Assembly (NCBI GenBank): GCA_017609225.1
Contig: JAFCEK010000013.1
Span: 1-16,918, forward strand
Source: Candidatus Aenigmatarchaeota archaeon
Lineage (GTDB): Archaea; Aenigmatarchaeota; Aenigmatarchaeia; QMZP01
Direction of reading: 5' to 3'
Length of the DNA: 16,918 bases
Shown here: positions 1-6,500 of the stretch, piece by piece
How positions within the stretch are numbered: position 1 is the stretch's first letter
How the letters are laid out: each line of letters opens with the position of its first letter
Notes under the pieces: generated by a model
What the model saw: only the letters and a program-made list of their open reading frames with translations
What the model was told of the DNA's origin: nothing
The model's database searches: none
Position numbers and translations under genes: made by a program

Positions 1-356
1 TTGACATAACTCCCAAAGATTATGCCAATCCCTTTAACATGGGGAGTAATCTTCTCTATAATCTCCTTGATCATAAGTCTCTTTTCCAGAAATGTAATTG
101 CTTTGTATTGCTCAACAAAAACCAGATATCTTTTGGTAAACTCGCTTGGATTTATTCTGAAGATTTTAATCTTCCCCCTTATCTTTGATTCTATAATGCC
201 CCTATTCTCCAAATCCTCAAGAATAAGCTGTGAAGTTCTCGGACTTATTTTTAATATTTTTTCAACTTCTCTTACATAATATTCTCTCTTAAAGTCATTG
301 GTGAACAGGGATAATACCTGTAATGTATTTTCAGTAATCCTTATTTTTTCATACAT
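1..356 (-). CDS. HTH-nucleotidyltransferase (MNT) protein, 3' part outside window
   Basis: Partial gene: 118 codons are visible from the ATG at 354-356 and the frame stays open to base 1. Residues about 8-75 read as a winged helix-turn-helix: a helix with VREVEKILKISPRTSQL, then a recognition-type helix LILEDLENRGII and a basic wing (KIRGKIKIFRI). Residues 76-105 are a charged linker helix. The visible end, GIGIIFGSYV, is the beta strand and Gly-Ser turn that open the catalytic site of minimal nucleotidyltransferases. The expected DxD residues lie beyond the window. Known relatives are archaeal proteins of unclear role; stand-alone MNT proteins often pair with HEPN toxins. A TATA-like element sits about 25-30 bases upstream of the ATG and no ribosome-binding site is visible, which suggests a leaderless transcript. 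The gene is visibly AT-richer than the following ones. The HTH call is firm; the MNT call rests on the last ten residues. Confidence 0.7.
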   Translation of the reverse strand, partial: MYEKIRITENTLQVLSLFTNDFKREYYVREVEKILKISPRTSQLILEDLENRGIIESKIRGKIKIFRINPSEFTKRYLVFVEQYKAITFLEKRLMIKEIIEKITPHVKGIGIIFGSYV

Positions 357-378
357 ATGTATTATTAAGCATACAATA

Positions 379-387
379 TATATAAAG
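379..387 (-). promoter_or_regulatory. TATA-like box for the HTH-MNT gene
   Basis: The minus strand reads CTTTATATA here. Its centre is about 27 bases upstream of the ATG at 356, so transcription would start at or next to the start codon, the leaderless arrangement common in archaea. This is inferred from spacing and composition only. Confidence 0.45.
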
Positions 388-421
388 CTTGTGGTTTATT
401 AAAATAAATGACACTCCAAAC

Positions 422-1093
422 CTATTCCAGTTCCACCCCTGGCATTATCCATTTTTTTGAGAGCCTTTTTCTGTTCTCTTTTGGTATGCTGTCCGAGAGC
501 GCCTTCTTTATTTCCCTGTCCTGGAATCCGAGCAGCCTGCCAAACGAGATTAATTCTGAAGGAGACCTCAGGTCCCATTCTGACAAAGCCCCTGATGTTA
601 TAACAAACGGGGTTTTGTATTTTTTCACAAGCTTTGCAGCCCTGAGCATGCTGGAAAAAACCCCGGCCCTCCTGTTCCCATAGGAATAGAGCAGCTCCCT
701 GAACTCAAACCCAACAGCAGTATTGTTATCCTTTCCCAGCTTTGCAAGTATATGGTTGATGCCCGGGTCCCTTCTTCCGGACCATGGGCTTAAAAGCACA
801 TCAACCTCAGGTATGCTAAGTGCCTCCCTGTTGATTTCAAGATTTCCGCCCCTGACAGCGATAAGCTCTGCCCTTTTTCTCATTCCCCTTGCCAGCTTTC
901 TCAAATCCCTGGGGTTTTTTACCTCAAGCTCAATGCCAGGAAAAACCTCAAATCCCCTGGATTTTTTCATCTGGGTGATGATTTTTTCAAAATCCTTCAG
1001 CGGGGCAATTATTCCGATGCCCCTGAAGCCGAGCCTTCCTGCAAACCGGGATGCAATCTTCATGTCCTGAATTCTTGTGCACAGGTCATACAT
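422..1093 (-). CDS. rnp3: Ribonuclease P protein component 3 (Rpp30)
   Basis: A 223-residue protein with the PHP/TIM-barrel fold of archaeal and eukaryotic Rpp30, a protein subunit of RNase P, which trims 5' leaders from pre-tRNAs. The N-terminus MYDLCTRI matches the usual MYDL start of the family. Residues around 20-30 (GFRGIGII) form an early barrel strand. The most diagnostic block is about residues 103-133: LLSPWSGRRDPGINHILAKL followed by a stretch ending NNTAVGFEFRELL. Further on, PFVITSGALSEWDLRSP matches the family's late strand and loop. Length is normal for the archaeal subunit. It is transcribed away from the methyltransferase at 1139, with 45 AT-rich bases between them. The ATG has no clear ribosome-binding site, so the message may be leaderless. 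Identification is by motif recognition and is strong. Confidence 0.9.
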   Translation of the reverse strand: MYDLCTRIQDMKIASRFAGRLGFRGIGIIAPLKDFEKIITQMKKSRGFEVFPGIELEVKNPRDLRKLARGMRKRAELIAVRGGNLEINREALSIPEVDVLLSPWSGRRDPGINHILAKLGKDNNTAVGFEFRELLYSYGNRRAGVFSSMLRAAKLVKKYKTPFVITSGALSEWDLRSPSELISFGRLLGFQDREIKKALSDSIPKENRKRLSKKWIMPGVELE

Positions 1094-1138
1094 ATTCTAT
1101 CTGTTAATCTTATTTGTTTTGGTATTAAATTAATTAGT

Positions 1139-1756
1139 ATGAACAGGGAAAAAATCAGCCTTATAAGACAGCTTATTGATTCAGGATATCTCAAAACACC
1201 CAGGATAATAAAGGCATTCAAGGAAATACCAAGAGAGGAATTCATACCATCCGGATACAGGAGTTCTGCATATGCTGACACGCCCCTGCCTGTTGGTTGT
1301 GGTCAGACAATATCCGCTCCCCATATGGTTGCCATAATGACAGAGCTTCTGGAGCCAAAGAAAACAGACAGGGTTCTGGAGCTGGGAACAGGCTCAGGAT
1401 ACCAGGCAGCAATTCTCTCAAAGCTTGTAAAAAAAATCATAACAATTGAGCTTGAGCCTGAACTTGCAGAATTTGCCAGGCAGAACCTGAAAAAGGCAGG
1501 GATAAAAAATGCAGAGGTGATATGCGCTGACGGAAGCATGGGCTGGGAAAAGGAAAGCCCCTATGACAAAATAATAATAACATGTGCCTGCCCTGAAATC
1601 CCAAAAAAACTAACAGAGCAGATAAAGGAAGGAGGAACAATAGCAGCGCCCGTTGGCGGCTCATGGCGTCAGGAGCTTATTGTAGCCAAAAAAATAAAAG
1701 GCAGACTGGAGAGAAAATCCTGGGGCGGCTGTGTGTTCGTTCCGCTTAGGCATTAA
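1139..1756 (+). CDS. pcm: Protein-L-isoaspartate O-methyltransferase
   Basis: A 205-residue cytosolic repair enzyme that methylates L-isoaspartyl residues arising from aged Asp and Asn, using S-adenosylmethionine. The family signature GCGQTISAPHMVAIM is at residues 53-67. SAM motif I, VLELGTGSGYQAAIL, is at 79-93, and the acidic strand ITIELEPELA at 101-110 binds the ribose. The DKIIITCACPEIP segment (143-155) corresponds to the usual VTAAAPEIP block, with Cys replacing two of the small residues. GGTIAAPVGG (165-174) and the end CVFVPLRH are also typical. Length is normal for prokaryotic Pcm. The ATG at 1139 has no Shine-Dalgarno, so it is probably leaderless. It is divergent from rnp3 and convergent with the hydrolase at 1803. 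The two Cys substitutions are mild oddities; the identification is secure. Confidence 0.95.
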   Translation: MNREKISLIRQLIDSGYLKTPRIIKAFKEIPREEFIPSGYRSSAYADTPLPVGCGQTISAPHMVAIMTELLEPKKTDRVLELGTGSGYQAAILSKLVKKIITIELEPELAEFARQNLKKAGIKNAEVICADGSMGWEKESPYDKIIITCACPEIPKKLTEQIKEGGTIAAPVGGSWRQELIVAKKIKGRLERKSWGGCVFVPLRH

Positions 1757-1802
1757 CAAACCAGACATTAACAGTATAAAATAACGTTAAACAAAAACAA
1801 AC

Positions 1803-2486
1803 CTATACAGGAGCACCTATTAAGTCTTCATCCTCTTCATCAGCAGGATTCACGCCTGCCTTTGCCAGGTCTGCTATAACCTTTGCCCCGTTTTCAAGAA
1901 CAGGCTCGCCATGACCGGGAAGAATCTGTTTTACCTTAAGGCCAGCAAGTTTTTTGAGTGATTCCTCAAGCATTGCAGGATTCCCTCCTGGTATATCAGT
2001 CCTTCCAACACCATCCGAAAAAACAGTATCGCCTGAAAACAGAATGCTTTTTGCCTCATTGAAAAGGGAAATGGAACCGGCTGTGTGCCCGGGGGTGTGT
2101 ATAACCTTCAGTTTCATCCCGCCAAAATCCAATGTGTCGCCGTCTTTCAGAATGATATCAGGCTTCCTTGGGCGGATGTTTCCGTCAAAGAAATCAGCCA
2201 TGCTCATTTCCTTCTCGCCGTTCTCAAGCACAGGTGCATCAGCTTCATGTATTGCAACCTTTGCATTAAGGAAATAGCCGTTCCCCCCGAAATGGTCAAA
2301 ATGCGCATGCGTGTTGATAACCAGCCTGAAATCCTTGAGGCTTTTTTTTATGCTGCCAAGTATTGTGCTGAGCCTTGTAAAATTGAACCCTGTTCCAGCG
2401 TCAATCACATCATTGCCAAGAATATAGATATTGGAGTCAATATCTGAAAGCTGTATTAGCACTATGTCCCCAATCCTTCTAATCAT
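1803..2486 (-). CDS. Metallo-beta-lactamase-fold hydrolase (glyoxalase II-like)
   Basis: A binuclear-metal hydrolase of 227 residues. The ATG at 2484-2486 is preferred over an in-frame TTG one codon upstream because GGGGGT lies six bases before it. Numbering from that ATG, the metal ligands are HAHFDH at 60-65, the His of HTPGH at 134, the Asp of FSGD at 153 and the His of LPGHGEP at 192, so the full ligand set is present. The GDTVFSDGVGRTDIPGG block is typical of the glyoxalase II / persulfide dioxygenase-like group, whose members often hydrolyse thioesters such as S-lactoylglutathione. The substrate cannot be read from sequence, and archaeal members are frequently of unknown function. The C-terminus ends in an acidic tail, NPADEEDEDLIG. 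The gene stands alone between convergent pcm and rnhB. The fold is certain and the substrate unknown. Confidence 0.9.
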   Translation of the reverse strand: MIRRIGDIVLIQLSDIDSNIYILGNDVIDAGTGFNFTRLSTILGSIKKSLKDFRLVINTHAHFDHFGGNGYFLNAKVAIHEADAPVLENGEKEMSMADFFDGNIRPRKPDIILKDGDTLDFGGMKLKVIHTPGHTAGSISLFNEAKSILFSGDTVFSDGVGRTDIPGGNPAMLEESLKKLAGLKVKQILPGHGEPVLENGAKVIADLAKAGVNPADEEDEDLIGAPV

Positions 2487-2491
2487 CAAAA

Positions 2492-2497
2492 ACCCCC
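2492..2497 (-). promoter_or_regulatory. Ribosome-binding site fixing the start of the MBL-fold hydrolase
   Basis: The minus strand reads GGGGGT, six bases before the ATG at 2486. This is a near match to the archaeal Shine-Dalgarno and favours that ATG over the TTG at 2489. A TATA-like AATATATTTA (about 2533-2542) lies further upstream. Confidence 0.5.
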
Positions 2498-2611
2498 GGC
2501 AGAAATTCTATTAAATTTTTGGTAATAAAATAATAAATATATTGTTGTTCCATGATTAGTTTTTCTCTCAAACATTATTTAAATCTTAATTTTGCCGGCA
2601 GCCGGATATGA

Positions 2612-3304
2612 TTACCTGCCTGCAATCTTTCTGAAAAAACTCATTATGTTTTTCTGCTCCCTTTCGCCTTTAACCATGCCTGATGTTATCCATGACTTCC
2701 TTACAACACCCTCCGGAAAGTCCCTGTTTTTTTCAAGCCATTCCCTCAGCCATTTCATTGTAACAGAATTGCTCGGGTATCCCGGTCCGAAATCTCCGTA
2801 TTTTTTCTTGAGCTTCTCTATCTCGCTGTCCCTCTCAACCTTTGCAATTATGGAGGCTGCTGCCACTACAGGGTATTTGTTCTCTGCCTTGTGCTCCACG
2901 AACAGCTCAACTTCATCCCCAACCATTTTTTTCATAAAAAGGCCAAACTTCGAGTGGTTCACATCAGGACAGTCTATGTATGCCTTGTGCGGATTAAGAA
3001 GCCCTATAATTTCTGCAAACTTCATTGCCTCTATCCTGTTAAGATTGATTCCCTGCTTCCTGTAGTTGTCAATCTTGCATGGCCCTACCTTCAGGACAAC
3101 AATATTTGCAATATTTTCAATTTTCTCTGCCAGTTTTTCTCTCCTCCCGGATGCAAGTTCCTTTGAATCCCTGACACCCAGCCTTTTCAGTTTATGAACA
3201 TCCTTCAGGGGAACAGCCACCCCTGCCACAACAAGCGGGCCTATCACCGCACCCCTGCCTGCCTCCTCAAGGCCTGCTATGATAACAGGCTCTTTTTTTG
3301 CCAT
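2612..3304 (-). CDS. rnhB: Ribonuclease HII, with Glu at the first catalytic Asp position
   Basis: A 230-residue nuclease that nicks RNA in RNA/DNA hybrids and at single ribonucleotides embedded in DNA. The N-terminal signature reads AGLEEAGRGAVIGPLVV (residues 10-26); the family consensus is GIDEAGRGPVIGP. Glu13 therefore occupies the first Asp of the DEDD active site, while Glu14 is the normal second acid. The DSK motif (46-48), Asp111 in AYIDCPD, and Asp159 in ASIIAKVERD are conserved. GPGYPS (173-178) matches the family's GSGYPSD loop with Asn in place of the Asp. Length is normal for archaeal RNase HII. A leaderless start is likely, since CTTTTAAG lies about 25 bases upstream of the ATG. 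The gene is divergent from the tRNA. Family assignment is firm; retained full activity is uncertain. Confidence 0.9.
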   Translation of the reverse strand: MAKKEPVIIAGLEEAGRGAVIGPLVVAGVAVPLKDVHKLKRLGVRDSKELASGRREKLAEKIENIANIVVLKVGPCKIDNYRKQGINLNRIEAMKFAEIIGLLNPHKAYIDCPDVNHSKFGLFMKKMVGDEVELFVEHKAENKYPVVAAASIIAKVERDSEIEKLKKKYGDFGPGYPSNSVTMKWLREWLEKNRDFPEGVVRKSWITSGMVKGEREQKNIMSFFRKIAGR

Positions 3305-3325
3305 AATATTATTTGAGATGAAATG

Positions 3326-3333
3326 CTTTTAAG
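3326..3333 (-). promoter_or_regulatory. TATA-like box for rnhB
   Basis: CTTTTAAG (palindromic) is centred about 25 bases upstream of the rnhB ATG at 3304. No Shine-Dalgarno is visible between them, consistent with a leaderless transcript. Based on spacing alone. Confidence 0.35.
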
Positions 3334-3341
3334 TGCATAAC

Positions 3342-3353
3342 TTTTTAATATAA
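3342..3353 (+). promoter_or_regulatory. TATA box of the initiator tRNA gene
   Basis: TTTTTAATATAA lies about 22-33 bases before the first tRNA base at 3375, the expected position for a TATA box driving a start at or just before the mature 5' end. It lies in the 70-base gap shared with divergent rnhB. Confidence 0.55.
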
Positions 3354-3405
3354 CCCTAAAACAAATAACACTATAGCGGGGTGGAGCAGCCTGGAGTGCT
3401 CGTTG

Positions 3406-3449
3406 GAGCTTCCTTTGCATATGCAGCAAAATGCAAAGAAACTGCGGAA
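3406..3449 (+). other. tRNA intron 1 (anticodon stem, position 29/30)
   Basis: A 44-base insertion splits the anticodon stem between positions 29 and 30. A bulge-helix-bulge can be drawn: exon TCGT (3400-3403) pairs with intron GCGG (3444-3447) using two G-U pairs. It is flanked by three-base bulges TGG (3404-3406) and AAG (3448-3450), with a short GC/GC exon helix outside. Inside the intron CTTTGCAT (3413-3420) pairs with ATGCAAAG (3431-3438). Cutting after the second base of each bulge restores TTGGG. A shift of the junction by one base would give the same mature sequence. Confidence 0.75.
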
Positions 3450-3476
3450 GGCTCATAACCCAAAGGTCGGTGGTTC

Positions 3477-3524
3477 AAAAAGACTGACCATTAACACAGG
3501 TTTAACAAACTGGTCTTTGCCTGT
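3477..3524 (+). other. tRNA intron 2 (T loop; junction ambiguous by 1-2 bases)
   Basis: About 48 bases separate TTC of the T loop from the ATTCC that completes it. Cutting as given yields loop TTCGATT; shifting by one or two bases yields TTCAATT. Both fit the T-loop rule of purine 57 and A58. AAAGAC (3479-3484) pairs with GTCTTT (3513-3518). Exon GGT (3472-3474) can pair with intron GCC (3519-3521), giving three of the four expected central pairs of a relaxed bulge-helix-bulge. A competing six-base pairing, CACAGG (3495-3500) with CCTGTG (3520-3525), is also possible, so the exact splice site is not settled. Confidence 0.65.
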
Positions 3525-3538
3525 GATTCCACCCCCCG

Positions 3539-6500
3539 CTATTTTTCAGTTCTGTAATAAACAAGCATGGCTGCAGCAATAGCAAGCAGTATGCCTGTCC
3601 AGTTAAGACCAGGAAATGCAGGATAGTATCCAATATTTATCCTAACGCTGTCTGTATTGCTCACATGCTGGATGTCAGAAAGCGAATTCTCTGCTGTAAG
3701 ATTCAGGTAAAACGCGCCTATATCAGATGTATAAACCATGACCTCAAAGCCCCTCTGCTCACCAGGAATCATATCAAAAACCACAATATTTCTCTTATCC
3801 TCTGATATACTGACTGATGATTCGTCAGGTGCAGCAAACCTGGCAAGCGGATACCCTGTCAGGTTTACAGTTACATTGGCTGCCAGCTCCTTCATATTTC
3901 TCACATACACTGTGAGTATAAATGACTCGCCCAGCGCAAGGTCCAGCGAATGCACATTGAAATTTGCCAGGGGAAATCTTGTAAGATAATAATGCCCTGT
4001 TTCATTTTTGTTTCCTGCCCTGTCCACAGCTGCAGCCCAGTACTCTATCATGCTTCCTACATGCTTTTCAATATACAGCAGGCTTGTTCCCCCGTATGGA
4101 GCGGCGCAGCCGCTCCTGCAGACCAAACTTTCATGTCCGCCTTCCATTATATAGTTCAGGCTGTGATTATCCACACCGGATATGCTGTCAGTTGCAGCAG
4201 AACTTATATTCACCTTGTCTATATATGATGGCAGCAGCCTGTCTGTTATAGGATTGCCATTGGAATCTTTTACCTCAAACAATATTTCCGGGGGACTGAA
4301 ATCTGCTGTTGTCCGGGTGTAAACCCAGTTACATAAATTGCCTGCATTGTCTTCAGCCCTCAGCCTGAACCTGTATGTTGTGTTTTCCTTAAGAGGCCCG
4401 AATGTTATGCTCCTGAAAGAAACGCAGCTGGTAGTGTCTGTGCCGTTATCAATATAATCCCAGTTTTCATCATCATTGCAGTTCCACCCGTCTGTTTCAT
4501 TGCACCACTCCACATAAAAGCAGGATATGCCTGACATGGAATCAGAACCGTCCCAGTTTATGCTAATCTCTGTTTTGTTTGTCCATTCATCAAGAGGAGG
4601 ATTAAACCATACAAGCGGTTTCGTGCTGTCAATCTTTATGGTTTTGTTTTCTGACCAGCCACCCGTGTTGTTAGCATTGTCTTCTGCCCTGCAGCTGAAA
4701 TTATATGCAACGCCGTCCATACCTGTGCAGTCTGCTGATTTTTCATCAGTTAAAGTGCATATGCCTGAATCAAATACGTTCTCCCAGCCGGAGCCGTCAT
4801 TCACGCGAATCTCATATTCCTTAACACCAGAAACCCTGTCAAACCCTGACCATTCCAGTGCAAAGCTTTCCGGATAGTATCCTGAAGCTGTAACAATCCC
4901 GCATACAGGAAGCGAAACATCTATGGTTGTATTCTCAAAGGGTGGATTTTCAGCATACTCAAGCCAGTTTCCTGCATAATCAGATGCATTTATCCTGAAT
5001 AGAATGGTATGATTGTCATAATTCATCAGAGAGTCGCCCTGTGCATGCGGCCTGTCCGGGCCCACAGGGGCGGAATCAGGGTCTCCCGGAGCATCATTCC
5101 ATACAAAATCCTCCCAGTCATGCGCCACAGAGCCGTCTGACCTGTTTACCATTTTGTACTGAAGATTGAAGAATTCTATTCCGGATCCGCTGTCTGACCC
5201 GCTCCAGTTAACAAAAAACAGCACTCCCCCGGCACTGGCATTAACCCATTCAGTCAGAGGCTCTATCCATGCATCCGGATGATCTGTATCAAGATAAATA
5301 TCAATGCTTGTGGTGTTTGTGTTCATTGCATTATCCCTTACCTGATAATAAACAGTCTTGCTCCCGTCACCCGATGAAAGCGTCCATGCCTTTGCTGCTG
5401 TGCATGCCTCCCATGCATCCCATCCAGCATCTTCATTCCTGTATCTGCAGTCCTTTACCCCAGAATAGGAATCTGAAAACGAAAGCACAAGCGTAACAAT
5501 CGGAGTATTTACATATCCATTAATTTCTTCCTGCACTGATATGTCAGCATCAGGGTTTGTGTAATCCACGCTGGCATTTCTGTCCGGGGTGTACATTGGA
5601 TATCCGCCTGTGTCTGTTCCAAGAACCCTGAAAAAATAGAATGTGCCTTCTGAAAGTCCTGTCATCTCCCTGTAGCATGAATATTTGTCAGGAGATACAG
5701 CCATGCTGATATCCGAGGAATCCCCTGATTCCGGCATCCATGAAAGTGTGCATGACTGCAATGGCCTCTGAGAGCTTACATTTACAAACATATTATGCGT
5801 GTTAACAAAACTGTTGTTTTCCGGGGTTGGCGGAACAAATGACAAATCAACAGGTATGTGCGTAAAGCTGAAAGAGCCTGCTGGTGTAACATAGCCGAAG
5901 CTTTTCCATGCAGGCGGAGCGCTGCTGTCATAAAGGCCGGCATAATTAGGATAATTAACAGACATGGTTTTTTCTATGCATTGCGGAGGTATGTCTGGTA
6001 TAATCCAGTAGCCTGTGCATACACCCGGTGATGTGCAGCTTATCTGCATGCCCTGAATATCCCCTCCCTCTGCCTGTATATTGCATTCATCACAGCCCCC
6101 TGTTGCACATGCATCCACCTGAATATATGATACTGAGGGGCATGTGGTTCCCTCATAATCAGCTGTTATCTCAATACGCTCTCCTGTATCGCATTCATCC
6201 CCGCCGCAGTCAGGAGCCACAGAAACAGAATTAAGCCTGCACACTGTAAATTCTCCTGCTGCAGAGCCCATGTTCTCATTTGGTGAATTGTCCTTTGCAC
6301 TGGCAGAGTACTGAACTGCCTGCCCTGATGCATATCCTGCCTGTTCTGTATAGCTGCATGTTTCAGCCCCAATGCATACCGCTTTCTCATCCCCGTCAAC
6401 AAATATCCTTATTTCCTTTATTCCGCTCGGGTCAGTTGCTGTTGCCGTGTAAGTTACAGCATCCCCTGCTGCAAAAACAGCCGGAGAATGGCTCACAAAA

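Larger units (their letters stand above)
3375..3541 (+). tRNA. Initiator tRNA-Met (anticodon CAT) with two introns
   Basis: The exons assemble into a full cloverleaf. The acceptor stem AGCGGGG (3375-3381) pairs with CCCCGCT (3534-3540), with A73 at 3541. The D stem is GAGC/GCTC (3384-3387, 3398-3401). The anticodon stem TTGGG/CCCAA closes loop CTCATAA, with anticodon CAT at 3454-3456. The T stem is GGTGG (3469-3473) with CCACC (3529-3533). A1-U72 and three consecutive G-C pairs in the anticodon stem are hallmarks of initiator rather than elongator tRNA-Met. About 44 bases interrupt the 5' strand of the anticodon stem and about 48 bases interrupt the T loop; both must be spliced to give a 75-base tRNA. 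CCA is not encoded. A T-run (3542-3546) follows and may terminate transcription. The last three bases overlap the stop codon of the convergent surface-protein gene. Confidence 0.88.

Noticed and set aside
22..1070. Plus-strand frames opposite the HTH-MNT and rnp3 genes
   Set aside because: They run antisense to well-supported genes and show low-complexity hydrophobic content typical of antisense frames.
2594..2605. CCGG-centred inverted repeat just after the rnhB stop codon
   Set aside because: The stem is only four to five base pairs with almost no loop and no T-run follows on the minus strand, so I do not call it a terminator.
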